From Natrarchaeobius halalkaliphilus (GTDB lineage Archaea; Halobacteriota; Halobacteria; Halobacteriales; Natrialbaceae): 64,000 nt of DNA. The position numbers and the translations under genes are program-made. Numbering within the stretch: position 1 is the first letter of the stretch; every line of letters starts with the position of its first letter. Location of the stretch: contig NZ_REFY01000001.1 in NCBI RefSeq assembly GCF_003841485.1, positions 655,124-719,123 of the forward strand, written 5' to 3'. The notes beneath the pieces are model-generated. The model searched no databases. It was not told where the DNA came from and saw nothing but the letters and a program-made list of their open reading frames with translations. Below, one piece after another: positions 52,286 through 61,202 of the stretch.

Positions 52286-54751
52286 TCAGATGATGTCGAC
52301 CGTTCGCTGCTCGACGATCGGCACGAGCGGTTCCGCCGGGAAGGCGACGCTCACGGTGAACTCGAGCGCGTCTGCGTCGGCACCGAAGACGCCGACGGGA
52401 ACGGTTTCGCTGTCGCGCAGATAACACGCGGTGCTCGTCATCTCGACGCCGTTGACCGTCACCCGAATTCCGGCTCTGGCCGGCTCACCGACGTTTCGAA
52501 CCGTCACTTCACGGACGTCGTTCTCGCCGGTCTCGACCGCCTCGGGAAACGGACCCCAGTCGATCTCGACTGCGGGAAGCGACTGCGCTCCCTCGTAGAC
52601 TCGCTCTGCGACCCCCGCCGAGAGACCCGCATCCTCGAGTTCGGTGACGCCGGCACCAAGAACGTCACCGGGCGTCGAGAGCCCCTCTTTCGCCAGTTTG
52701 CTCGCTCGTCCCGGCCCGACGCCGTCGATCGCCGTCAGCCCGACCGCGTCGTCCGCGACGCCGTTTTCGATCCGGGCTTCGACGCGTCGCGAGAGGTTCG
52801 CGGCGTGTGGGCCCGCGAACCGATCGAGGAACGCCCCCAGCGCGGAGACGAGCCGCGTCGCGTTTCGCCGAATAACCCAGGCGTCGCTTCGGAGCGCGTT
52901 GGGCGTCGTCCCGCTCGCTGCACTCCGCAGGATCGCGAACACCTTTCGCTCCCCCGGATCGAACTCGTCCGTGTCGACGCCGACCAGCACCGCGTCGATC
53001 GCGTCGCGTTCGTCCTGGCGGGCCGAGACGGAGTCGAACTCGACCGCGGTCGCGACCGCCTCGAGAACGTCGTCCGTCCCGAGGGACGCTCCGTTCTCTC
53101 GCCGGCCGCTCTTCGTCGCGTCGCCTCGCGATCCCGCCGCTCGAGCGTTCGGAGAACTCCGTTCCGCGCTACTCGACGGGCTCGAAACGCCCGCACCGTC
53201 GCTCTCGGCAACGCGATCACAGAGATCGGCGAACGTCGCTGCGGTCTCGAGGCGCAGGTAGTACTTCGATGCGAGCACGCCCCGGGGCGTCGCCTCGATC
53301 GAGAGATCCTCGCCGGTTTCGACGAAGCCGCGCTCGACGAGCCCCTCGAGGCAGTCCCGGACCCGCGTTCGGAGGTTCGGAAAGTCGTACTCCTCGGGCT
53401 TGGACTGTCCCCGGACATAGTAGTAGGTCGTCTCGAGCCAGTCCATCACGTCGTCCAGGTCGGTGATGGTTCCCATCGCGATCTCGGCGTTGAGGTGGGT
53501 CTCGAGGCTCTCGGCCAGCCGCGACTCGATCTCCTTGCCGTCCCGGAGGAGCCGACGGTACTTGTCGGCCTCCGCGGTGTCGCAGACGACCCAGCCGTAG
53601 CCGACGTCGTCGTAGCCCGGCCGCCCCGCGCGCCCGAGCATCTGGAGGACGTCGAGCGGGCTCATGTCGACCTCGCCCTCGAGGGGATCGTGGAGTTTCG
53701 TATCGCGGATCACGACGCACCTGGCGGGCAGGTTGACGCCCCAGGCGAGCGTCGAGGTCGAAAAGAGGAGTTCGATCAGTCCCTGCTTGAACCACTCCTC
53801 GACGAGGTCGCGGTCGTTCTTCGAGAGGCCGGCGTGGTGGAAGGCGACGCCGTCGAGCACCGAATTCCGAAGCGTCTCGTTCTCGAGGTCTTTCGACTCG
53901 GTGTGGAAGTCGTAGTCGCCGCGTGCGCCCATCGGGACGTCTCGCTCTGCGATCTCGTCGCGGGCCTTCTCGGCCGCCCGGACCGTATCCTGTCGGGAGG
54001 AGACGAACACGAGCGCCTGGCCGTCCTCCCGGAGGTGTGGTTCCGCGAGGTCGAGGGCGCGATAGAGCCGCCGGTACTTGTCCGCGAAGGTGTTCTCGCC
54101 GTGCGTGTACGTCTTGACGCCCGCGTTGAGATCGACGGGTCGGTACTCGTCCCCGAACTCGAAGGTGGTCTCGTCGGGGGCGTCGAGCCACGCCGCGACG
54201 TCGTCGACGTTCGGCATCGTCGCTGAAAGGGCGACGATCCGGGGAGCACAGAGCCGGCGAAGTCGCGAGATCGTCACCTCGAGAACCGATCCGCGCCGGT
54301 CCGCATCCAGCAGGTGGACCTCGTCGATGACGCAGACGTCGACGTCGGTGACGAAGTCGTACCGCCTGGAGTCGTGTTTTCGGGTCGCGGAGTCGAGCTT
54401 TTCGGGCGTCATCACCAGGATATCCGCCCGACGGGCCCGCCGCGGGTTGAGGTCCCGTTCACCCGTGACGACGTAAACCGAGTAATCGAGTTCCTCGAAG
54501 CGGTCCCAATCGTCTTCTTTTTCGTTCGTCAGCGCTCGCATCGGAGCGATAAACAGCGCCGTCCCCCCGTCCGCGAGCGCCTTGCAGATCGCGAGTTCCG
54601 CGAGTGCGGTCTTGCCCGAGGCAGTCGGCGCGCTCGCGACGACGTTCTCCTCGCGCTCTAGCAACGCGGGGAGGGCCTCGCGTTGCATTCGGTTGAACTC
54701 CTCGAAGGCGAAGGCGTCTGCGAACTGGGGGAGAACCTCGGCAACCTCCAT
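52286..54751 (-). CDS. Hel308-like DEAD/DEAH box helicase
   Basis: 821 residues from the ATG at 54751. Superfamily 2 motifs: Walker A APTASGKT (41-48), ALTNEK, DEVHLLD (motif II), SATMPNVDDVAAWL (motif III), FVSSRQDTVRAAEKA, and MLGRAGRPGYDD (motif VI). A winged-helix region and a helix-hairpin-helix (AIDGVGPGRASKLAKEG) occur near the C-terminus, then a C-terminal beta domain (VRNVGEPARAGIRVTVNGVEM) that is not usual in Hel308. It probably acts on stalled replication forks or recombination intermediates. An acidic, Ser-rich insert lies around residues 505-570. Confidence 0.9.
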   Translation of the reverse strand: MEVAEVLPQFADAFAFEEFNRMQREALPALLEREENVVASAPTASGKTALAELAICKALADGGTALFIAPMRALTNEKEDDWDRFEELDYSVYVVTGERDLNPRRARRADILVMTPEKLDSATRKHDSRRYDFVTDVDVCVIDEVHLLDADRRGSVLEVTISRLRRLCAPRIVALSATMPNVDDVAAWLDAPDETTFEFGDEYRPVDLNAGVKTYTHGENTFADKYRRLYRALDLAEPHLREDGQALVFVSSRQDTVRAAEKARDEIAERDVPMGARGDYDFHTESKDLENETLRNSVLDGVAFHHAGLSKNDRDLVEEWFKQGLIELLFSTSTLAWGVNLPARCVVIRDTKLHDPLEGEVDMSPLDVLQMLGRAGRPGYDDVGYGWVVCDTAEADKYRRLLRDGKEIESRLAESLETHLNAEIAMGTITDLDDVMDWLETTYYYVRGQSKPEEYDFPNLRTRVRDCLEGLVERGFVETGEDLSIEATPRGVLASKYYLRLETAATFADLCDRVAESDGAGVSSPSSSAERSSPNARAAGSRGDATKSGRRENGASLGTDDVLEAVATAVEFDSVSARQDERDAIDAVLVGVDTDEFDPGERKVFAILRSAASGTTPNALRSDAWVIRRNATRLVSALGAFLDRFAGPHAANLSRRVEARIENGVADDAVGLTAIDGVGPGRASKLAKEGLSTPGDVLGAGVTELEDAGLSAGVAERVYEGAQSLPAVEIDWGPFPEAVETGENDVREVTVRNVGEPARAGIRVTVNGVEMTSTACYLRDSETVPVGVFGADADALEFTVSVAFPAEPLVPIVEQRTVDII

Positions 54752-54827
54752 CACACGAAAACGGGCAGCGGGTGATGAAAGGCGTTTCCTTCGAGTCGCG
54801 GCTGTCCGTCGGATCGATCACCGAGAG

Positions 54828-55427
54828 CTACCGCGATGCGAGCACGGTCGCGAGTATCGCGCCCGCAGTGGCGAACACGAGCGGGTAGAGGACGCCGCCG
54901 AGGAAGATCGCGGGAACGAGCTGCGGGGCGATCGAGCCGGACAGATCGACGCCGAAGAACGAGCCCTCGGTACTCGCCTCGGTGACGACCGCGCCCAGTC
55001 CCATGACCACGGCGTAGCCGATCGTGACCGGCGCACCCGCGATGACGGCCTCGCCAAGGTCGCGGGCATCGAACTGGTAGGCGACCATCGCCCCCACGCC
55101 GAGGAGGACCAGCGGCGGGACGACGTAGAGCAGAGTCGCGCTCGTACTGCCCGACTGGGCGATGAAATCGACCGTCCTCGAGCCCCCGATGGAGCCGATC
55201 TCGCCGCTCGCGTCGATGTCGACCAGATGGGCGTTGTAGTAGTACCAGGCGACGCCTTTCCACTCCGCAACGCTGTCACCGACGGCCTCTTCGACCTCGC
55301 CCGCGACCGCGACGTAGGTGACGAGATAGCCGATCACAGCGGCGAGGACGCCGACGCCCGCACTCGCCGCGACGCTCGAGGCACGCGATACGGATCGCTC
55401 CGTGGCCGCCAGCGGTTGCTGTGACAT
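54828..55427 (-). CDS. Haloarchaeal membrane protein of unknown function
   Basis: 199 residues with about four to five membrane segments and an extracellular-looking loop rich in Tyr/Asp (GVAWYYYNAHLVDIDASGEIGS). The gene belongs to a family of haloarchaeal integral membrane proteins sometimes labelled as transporter-like, but there is no transport signature. It lies downstream of the PH-domain gene and upstream of the helicase on the same strand with gaps of about 70-85 nt, so co-expression is possible. Confidence 0.65.
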   Translation of the reverse strand: MSQQPLAATERSVSRASSVAASAGVGVLAAVIGYLVTYVAVAGEVEEAVGDSVAEWKGVAWYYYNAHLVDIDASGEIGSIGGSRTVDFIAQSGSTSATLLYVVPPLVLLGVGAMVAYQFDARDLGEAVIAGAPVTIGYAVVMGLGAVVTEASTEGSFFGVDLSGSIAPQLVPAIFLGGVLYPLVFATAGAILATVLASR

Positions 55428-55512
55428 TGTATCGATCCGTAAACCCTCTTGATGTAATATGTCTTGTGGTTCGACAAATCCGTGACGAGAACGGTCCGTG
55501 GGTTCCGATCCC

Positions 55513-56028
55513 CTAGAGTGCCGATTCGCCCGCCGAACTGAGCGCGAGTTGATCGCTCAGGATACTCGAGGCGTGTTCGGGTCGTGGAACGTGTTCGAAC
55601 GTAAGCTCGGGATCGCCGGAGCCGGCGGTGTACACAGTTAGATCGCCGTACCCGAGCGTTCGACCGAGCACCGACTGGCTGAGGCTGGTGTTCTGGACGC
55701 GCTCGAGGCGAAACTGGGTGACGTCTCGCGAGATCACGCCCCGTTTCTTGTACAGCTCGGAGCTGGTGATCACGTAGCGGGTGTTGGTCCAGAACAGGTA
55801 GCGAACGGCAGCCGTCGCGCCGCCTCCGAGGACGAGCACGATTCCGACGCCGGTCACGACGCCACGTTCGTCGGACAGTCCCCAGGCGGTGACGCCGAGG
55901 CCGAGGACGACGAGGACCACCGCGACCGGGAAGGCGACGCCCAGTTCGATCGGATGCGGGCGACTCTCCCAGACGATCTCCTCGTCGTCTCCGAGGTGGA
56001 ACCAGTCGGGGGTGGTGCTGAACGCCAT
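55513..56028 (-). CDS. Bacterial PH-domain (bPH2) membrane protein
   Basis: 171 residues from the ATG at 56028. Two transmembrane helices (about residues 28-68) precede a bPH2 domain: TNTRYVITSSELYKKRGVISRDVTQFRLERVQNTSLSQSVLGRTLGYGDLTVYTAGSG. The motif RVQNTSLSQSVLGRTLGYGD is the diagnostic centre of YdbS/YdbT-type proteins. These sit in the membrane and in some bacteria confer resistance to antimicrobial peptides, but their role in archaea is not established. It is divergent from lipA. Confidence 0.9.
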   Translation of the reverse strand: MAFSTTPDWFHLGDDEEIVWESRPHPIELGVAFPVAVVLVVLGLGVTAWGLSDERGVVTGVGIVLVLGGGATAAVRYLFWTNTRYVITSSELYKKRGVISRDVTQFRLERVQNTSLSQSVLGRTLGYGDLTVYTAGSGDPELTFEHVPRPEHASSILSDQLALSSAGESAL

Positions 56029-56204
56029 CGAGAGCCGGTATTCCGTTCGAGTCCCTAAAACTATCGGGAGTACGGACCCGCTACTCGCTGAGTCGACGTC
56101 CATCGCGCCTCGAGCGACCCGTGTTGTTCACTCGAGGACCCTCGCCACCCGACCTGGACCCCAGATAGCCATAGTTTTTGACCGTCCGCCCCTAGCGTCG
56201 GGGT

Positions 56205-57152
56205 ATGAGTAGCGCACGCAAGCCCGACTGGCTGAAGATGCGGCCGCCGTCGGGCCGGGAGTTTACGGACATTCGGGAGACGCTACGCGACCGGAACTTA
56301 CACACCGTCTGCGAGGAGGCCAACTGTCCGAATCTGGGAGAGTGCTGGTCGGGCGGTGCGGCGACGGGGGCCGGTTCGGGTGGGACGGCGACCTTCATGT
56401 TGATGGGCGATCGCTGCTCTCGAGGCTGTAATTTCTGTGACGTCGAAACGGGTGGAATGGAGGCGCTCGATCCTGACGAGCCGAAGAACGTCGCCGAAGC
56501 GGTCGCGGAGATCGGGCTGGATTACGTCGTCCTGACGAGCGTCGACCGCGACGACCTCCCCGATCAGGGAGCCGGTCACTTCGCGAAGACGATCCGCGAG
56601 ATCAAAGCACAGCACCCCGGCATCCTCGTCGAAGTCCTGATCCCCGACTTCCAGGGCGAGGAACGGCTCGTCGAAAAGATCGTCGACGCCGATCCGGACG
56701 TTATCGCCCACAACGTCGAGACCGTCGAACGGCTCCAGTTTCCCGTCAGGGACCGCCGCGCGGGATACGAACAGTCGCTGTCGGTCTTGGAGCAGGTCGA
56801 CCGCGAATCCGACATCTACACGAAGACCTCGATCATGCTCGGCCACGGCGAGTACGACCACGAGGTCTACCAGACGCTCGCCGACTGTCGCGACCGCGGC
56901 GTCGACATCGTCACCCTCGGCCAGTATCTCCGGCCCTCGAGAACCCATCTCGAGGTCGAACGCTACGACCACCCGGACAAGTACGAGACGTGGCGACGGG
57001 TCGCCGAAGAGGAGTTAGGATATCTGTACTGTGCCAGCGGGCCGATGGTGCGGTCATCGTACAAAGCCGGCGAGCTGTTCGTCGACGCGGTGTTGCGCGA
57101 GGGCAAAAGCGTCGAGTCGGCCCGACGGACGGCGCGACGCGCCTCGAAGTAG
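56205..57152 (+). CDS. lipA: Lipoyl synthase
   Basis: 315 residues. A radical-SAM enzyme inserting sulfur into octanoyl groups on lipoyl domains. Cysteines for both 4Fe-4S clusters are present: Cys36, Cys41 and Cys47 in VCEEANCPNLGECW, and Cys71, Cys75 and Cys78 in CSRGCNFCDV. The C-terminal SYKAGELFVDAVL is also typical. The 2-oxoacid dehydrogenase complex genes start about 270 nt downstream, so the modification enzyme and its E2 substrate are encoded together. Confidence 0.95.
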   Translation: MSSARKPDWLKMRPPSGREFTDIRETLRDRNLHTVCEEANCPNLGECWSGGAATGAGSGGTATFMLMGDRCSRGCNFCDVETGGMEALDPDEPKNVAEAVAEIGLDYVVLTSVDRDDLPDQGAGHFAKTIREIKAQHPGILVEVLIPDFQGEERLVEKIVDADPDVIAHNVETVERLQFPVRDRRAGYEQSLSVLEQVDRESDIYTKTSIMLGHGEYDHEVYQTLADCRDRGVDIVTLGQYLRPSRTHLEVERYDHPDKYETWRRVAEEELGYLYCASGPMVRSSYKAGELFVDAVLREGKSVESARRTARRASK

Positions 57153-57417
57153 CGACCGATTTCCGCGTTCTCCACAAATCCAGTCGTGACACCGCACGCG
57201 CCCGCGTTCCCCCACCCTGTTCGACCTCCTTCCGTCACGACGGTAACCGATGGTTGTGAACGATACGACACAGAAGGTGGACGAGTGACCGCTGACTCTG
57301 TGTATCGACGACCACTCACTACCCTGTGTGGCAAGAATCTCATGGATAGTAAACTATTTACGAAAATCCTTTACCTCGAGCGATATATTGTTCGAGTATG
57401 TACAGGTGGGCCTCCCC

Positions 57418-58527
57418 GTGAGTACGATACAGCGCGATCCTCGCGACCGAGTACAGGTGCTCGACGAGGCAGGCCGCGTCCTCGAGGACGCCGACGTCCC
57501 CGACCTGTCCGAAGCGAAACTCGTCGAGATGTACGAGCAGATGCGCCTGGCCCGTCGGTTCGACGAGCGGGCGGTGAGCCTCCAGCGCCAGGGGCGAATG
57601 GGGACGTTCCCGCCGCTGTCCGGACAGGAGGGCTCACAGATCGCAAGCGCCCACGCCCTGGAGGAGGACGACTGGGTCTTTCCGAGCTATCGCGAACACG
57701 GCGTCGGCCTCGTTCGCGGGCTGTCGCTCGAGCGAACGCTGCTCTACTGGATGGGCCACGAGCAGGGGAGCTACGTCCCGGAAGACGTCAACGTCTTCTC
57801 GGTCGCGGTTCCGATCGCGACCCAGATCCCGCACGCGGTCGGGGCGGCGTGGGCCTCCCGGCTGCGAGGCGAGCGGAACGCGTTCCTCTGTTACTTCGGC
57901 GACGGGGCGACCTCGGAGGGCGATTTCCACGAAGGGCTGAACTTCGCCGGCGTCTTCGACACGCCGACCGTCTTCTTCTGTAACAACAACCAGTGGGCCA
58001 TCTCGGTCCCTCGCGAACGCCAGACCGCAAGCGCCACTTTGGCCCAGAAGGCGTCCGCCTACGGCTTCGAGGGCGTTCAGGTCGACGGCATGGACCCGCT
58101 CGCGGTCTACAAGGTCACCAGAGACGCCGTCGAGAAAGCCAGGGATCCGGGAGCGGGCGAACTCCGACCGACGCTGATCGAGGCCGTTCAGTACCGCTTC
58201 GGTGCCCACACGACCGCCGACGACCCGTCCGTCTACCGCGACGCCGACGAAGTCGAACGCTGGAAGCAGAAGGACCCGATCCCGCGTCTCGAGAACTACC
58301 TTCGCCGTCGGGACGTCCTCGACGACGGGCGCGTCGACGCGATCGAGGACCGGATCGAAGACCGGGTCGCAGAGGCGATCGAGACCGCCGAGGCGAGCAC
58401 CCGGCCCGAACCGGACGAGATCTTCGCACACGTCTACGAGGGGATGCCCAAACGATTACGTCGCCAGCTCGAGTACGTGGAATCGATTCGCGACCGACAC
58501 GGCGACGACGCGTTACTGGAGGGATAA
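57418..58527 (+). CDS. pdhA: 2-oxoacid dehydrogenase E1 component, alpha subunit
   Basis: 369 residues from the GTG at 57418; the frame is open upstream but the sequence there is not protein-like. Thiamine-diphosphate binding uses GDGATSEGDFHEGLNFAGVF and FFCNNNQWAISVPRERQTAS. The YREHGVGLVRGLSLE and GHEQGSYVPE segments are typical of branched-chain/pyruvate E1 alpha. A TATA-like GATATATTG (57382-57390) sits about 30 nt before the GTG, and a perfect palindrome ATAGT-AA-ACTAT lies at 57346-57357. In haloarchaea the physiological substrate of such complexes is uncertain, and branched-chain keto-acids are a credible alternative to pyruvate. Confidence 0.92.
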   Translation: MSTIQRDPRDRVQVLDEAGRVLEDADVPDLSEAKLVEMYEQMRLARRFDERAVSLQRQGRMGTFPPLSGQEGSQIASAHALEEDDWVFPSYREHGVGLVRGLSLERTLLYWMGHEQGSYVPEDVNVFSVAVPIATQIPHAVGAAWASRLRGERNAFLCYFGDGATSEGDFHEGLNFAGVFDTPTVFFCNNNQWAISVPRERQTASATLAQKASAYGFEGVQVDGMDPLAVYKVTRDAVEKARDPGAGELRPTLIEAVQYRFGAHTTADDPSVYRDADEVERWKQKDPIPRLENYLRRRDVLDDGRVDAIEDRIEDRVAEAIETAEASTRPEPDEIFAHVYEGMPKRLRRQLEYVESIRDRHGDDALLEG

Positions 58528-58528
58528 C

Positions 58529-59515
58529 ATGGCCGCAGAATCGGAACAGCTCACCCTGGTACAGGCGGTTCGGGACGGATTACACACGGAGATGGAACGC
58601 GACGAGGACGTCGTCGTCATGGGCGAGGACGTCGGAAAAAACGGCGGCGTCTTTCGCGCGACCGAGGACCTCTACGAGGAGTTCGGGGAGAACCGCGTCA
58701 TCGACACACCGCTTGCCGAATCCGGGATCGTCGGCACGGCGATCGGCATGGCCGCCTACGGAATGCGACCGATTCCCGAGATCCAGTTTATGGGGTTCAT
58801 CTACCCCGCGTTCGACCAGATCGTCTCCCACGCCGCTCGCCTCCGGACGCGATCGCGCGGACGATTCACCTGCCCGATGGTTGTTCGGGCACCCTACGGC
58901 GGCGGCATCCGCGCGCCGGAACACCACTCGGAGTCGACCGAGGCGATGTTCGTCCACCAGCCGGGCCTGAAAGTCGTCGTCCCCTCCACGCCGTACGACA
59001 CGAAGGGGCTGTTGACGAGTGCGATCCGCGACCCCGATCCGGTGATCTTCCTCGAGCCCAAACTCATCTACCGGGCGTTCCGCGAGGAGGTTCCGGCCGA
59101 CTCCTACGAGGTGCCCCTCGGTGAGGCCGCCGTCCGTCGCGAGGGCACGGATATCTCCGTCTACACGTGGGGTGCGATGACCCGACCGACGCTCGAGGCG
59201 GCGGAGAACCTCGCGGGCGAAATCGACGTCGAGGTGGTCGATCTCCGAACGCTCTCGCCGCTTCCCGAAGGGGCCATCGTCGACTCCTTCGAAAAGACCG
59301 GCCGCGCGGCGGTCGTCCACGAGGCACCGAAAACGGGCGGACTCGGAGCCGAGATCATCGCGACGCTTCAGGAGGAGTCGCTGCTCTATCAGGAGGCGCC
59401 CGTCGAGCGCATCACCGGCTTCGACACGCCGTTCCCGCTGTACGCGCTCGAGGACTACTATCTCCCCGAAGCGGCACGCATCGAGACGGGGATCCGAAAC
59501 GCGGTGGAGTTCTGA
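58529..59515 (+). CDS. pdhB: 2-oxoacid dehydrogenase E1 component, beta subunit
   Basis: 328 residues from the ATG at 58529. Motifs: VVVMGEDVGKNGGVFRAT, PLAESGIVGTAIGMAAYGMRPIPEIQFMGF and APYGGGIRAPEHHSES at the active site, with a C-terminal transketolase-like domain (EVVDLRTLSPLPEGAIVDSFEKTGRAAVVHEAPKTGG). It pairs with the alpha subunit to form an alpha2beta2 E1. It starts one base after the alpha stop codon, so both are probably coupled. Confidence 0.93.
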   Translation: MAAESEQLTLVQAVRDGLHTEMERDEDVVVMGEDVGKNGGVFRATEDLYEEFGENRVIDTPLAESGIVGTAIGMAAYGMRPIPEIQFMGFIYPAFDQIVSHAARLRTRSRGRFTCPMVVRAPYGGGIRAPEHHSESTEAMFVHQPGLKVVVPSTPYDTKGLLTSAIRDPDPVIFLEPKLIYRAFREEVPADSYEVPLGEAAVRREGTDISVYTWGAMTRPTLEAAENLAGEIDVEVVDLRTLSPLPEGAIVDSFEKTGRAAVVHEAPKTGGLGAEIIATLQEESLLYQEAPVERITGFDTPFPLYALEDYYLPEAARIETGIRNAVEF

Positions 59516-59516
59516 C

Positions 59517-61100
59517 ATGGTTCGTGAGTTCGTACTCCCGGACGTCGGCGAAGGGGTCGCAGAGGGCGAGCTGGTCTCGTGGCTCGTCGAGGAGGGTGAC
59601 GAGGTAACCGAAGACCAACCCGTCGCGGCCGTCGAAACCGACAAAGCCCTGGTAGAGGTTCCCGCCCCGGTCGACGGCACCGTCCGTGACCGTCGCTACG
59701 ACGAGGGCGACGTGGTCCCCGTCGGTGACGTGTTCGTGACGTTCGACGTCGCGGGCGAGGAGACGGCGGACTCCGACGACGGTACCTCAGACGCCGCTCT
59801 CGACGACGAGAACGACGGGCCGTCGAGCGACGCGAACGTGGTCGAATCGGACGGTCCCGACGCGATCGACGACGACGCAGCCGAGATCGAGCCGCCACGG
59901 AACCGCGTTTTCGTGCCCCCTCGAGCGAGACGGCTGGCTCGCGAAACCGGTATCGACCTCTCGAGCCTCGAGGGAAGCGGCCCCGGCGGTCGGATCACCC
60001 CGGCCGACGTGCGGGCCGCCCTCGATGACGGGACGGCCGGCGTCGCACGGGAGTCCAGGTCGCCGGAGACGAACCCGGCTTCCGGAGCCGAATCCGAAAC
60101 CGACGACCCGGATTCCTCTCCCGACGGCCCGGTGACGGACCCCTCGAGCGTGGCCGACGCCGCAGACCGCGACCGGACGCTCGCGGCCCCCGCGACCCGG
60201 CGAATCGCCCGGGAGAACGGAATCGAGATCGACGCCGTTCCCGCCGACGACGAGCGAAACGGCGAGCCGATCGTCACGCCCGAGGCCGTCGTGGAGTACG
60301 CTGAAACCCAGCGTCGGGCTCAGGAAGCAGATGTGGCGGCGCTCGAGGCGGATGCGGCGACCGATGTGAGCGAATCGGGCGAGTTCGTCGGGGGCGAACG
60401 CCGCGAGCCGTTCCGGGGCGTCCGGAAACGGATCTCGGAGGCGATGGTCGAGTCGAAGGACAGCGCGCCCCACGTCACCCATTTCGACGAGGTCGACGTC
60501 ACCGCGCTCGTCGCGGCTCGCGATCGGCTCAAACCACGGGCCACAGAGCGCGGGATTCGTCTCACCTACATGCCGTTCATCACGAAAGCCGTCGTCGCCG
60601 CGCTAGAGGAGTTCCCCGAGCTGAACGCCGTCATCGACGAGGACGAAGAGGAGATCGTCTACCGCGAGTACTACAACATCGGCGTCGCCACCGCGACCGA
60701 CGTCGGCCTGATGGTCCCGGTCCTCGAGAACGCAGGCGAGAAGGGGCTATTACAGCTTTCCTCGGAGATGAACGAACTCGTCGAGAAGGCTCGAGAACGG
60801 TCGATCTCGCCCGACGAACTGCGGGGATCGACGTTCACCGTCACCAACGTCGGCGGTATCGGCGGCGAGTACGCCACGCCCATCTTGAACTACCCCGAAT
60901 CGGGGATCCTCGCGATCGGTGAGATCAAGCGCAAACCCCGCGTCGTCGACCGCGACGGCGAGGAGTCGATCGAGCCGCGCTCCGTGCTGACGCTGTCGCT
61001 GTCGTTCGATCATCGACTGGTCGACGGCGCCGTCGCCGCCCGGTTTACCAACACCGTAATGGAGTATCTCGAGAACCCCGAACTCCTGTTGCTCGAGTGA
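59517..61100 (+). CDS. pdhC: Dihydrolipoamide acyltransferase E2 component
   Basis: 527 residues. The lipoyl domain (residues 1-77) carries the lipoylated Lys43 in VETDKALVEVP. Two peripheral-subunit-binding domains follow, at about 131-167 (VPPRARRLARETGIDLSS) and 222-262 (LAAPATRRIARENGIEID), separated by acidic disordered linkers. The catalytic core (about 295-527) contains the active-site His in SFDHRLVDGAVAARF. Two binding domains is more than the single one in most E2 chains. It starts one base after the E1 beta stop. Confidence 0.93.
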   Translation: MVREFVLPDVGEGVAEGELVSWLVEEGDEVTEDQPVAAVETDKALVEVPAPVDGTVRDRRYDEGDVVPVGDVFVTFDVAGEETADSDDGTSDAALDDENDGPSSDANVVESDGPDAIDDDAAEIEPPRNRVFVPPRARRLARETGIDLSSLEGSGPGGRITPADVRAALDDGTAGVARESRSPETNPASGAESETDDPDSSPDGPVTDPSSVADAADRDRTLAAPATRRIARENGIEIDAVPADDERNGEPIVTPEAVVEYAETQRRAQEADVAALEADAATDVSESGEFVGGERREPFRGVRKRISEAMVESKDSAPHVTHFDEVDVTALVAARDRLKPRATERGIRLTYMPFITKAVVAALEEFPELNAVIDEDEEEIVYREYYNIGVATATDVGLMVPVLENAGEKGLLQLSSEMNELVEKARERSISPDELRGSTFTVTNVGGIGGEYATPILNYPESGILAIGEIKRKPRVVDRDGEESIEPRSVLTLSLSFDHRLVDGAVAARFTNTVMEYLENPELLLLE

Positions 61101-61202
61101 TCACCGTCGCGTTCGCTCCCGGTCGTTGCGTGGCGCGTGACGATACATCAGTATCCTGTCTGCTTGCAACAGCTACACCGTCCTCGACCGAAAAGGACGA
61201 CC

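Noticed and set aside
52277..54226. A very long open frame on the plus strand opposite the Hel308-like helicase (649 codons)
   Set aside because: It is antisense to a gene with complete helicase motifs. Such shadow frames are expected in GC-rich halophile DNA, and it has no domain of its own. The same holds for 61173-62696 (opposite lpdA), 28880-29974 (opposite the siroheme reductase) and 34502-35731 (opposite glyS).
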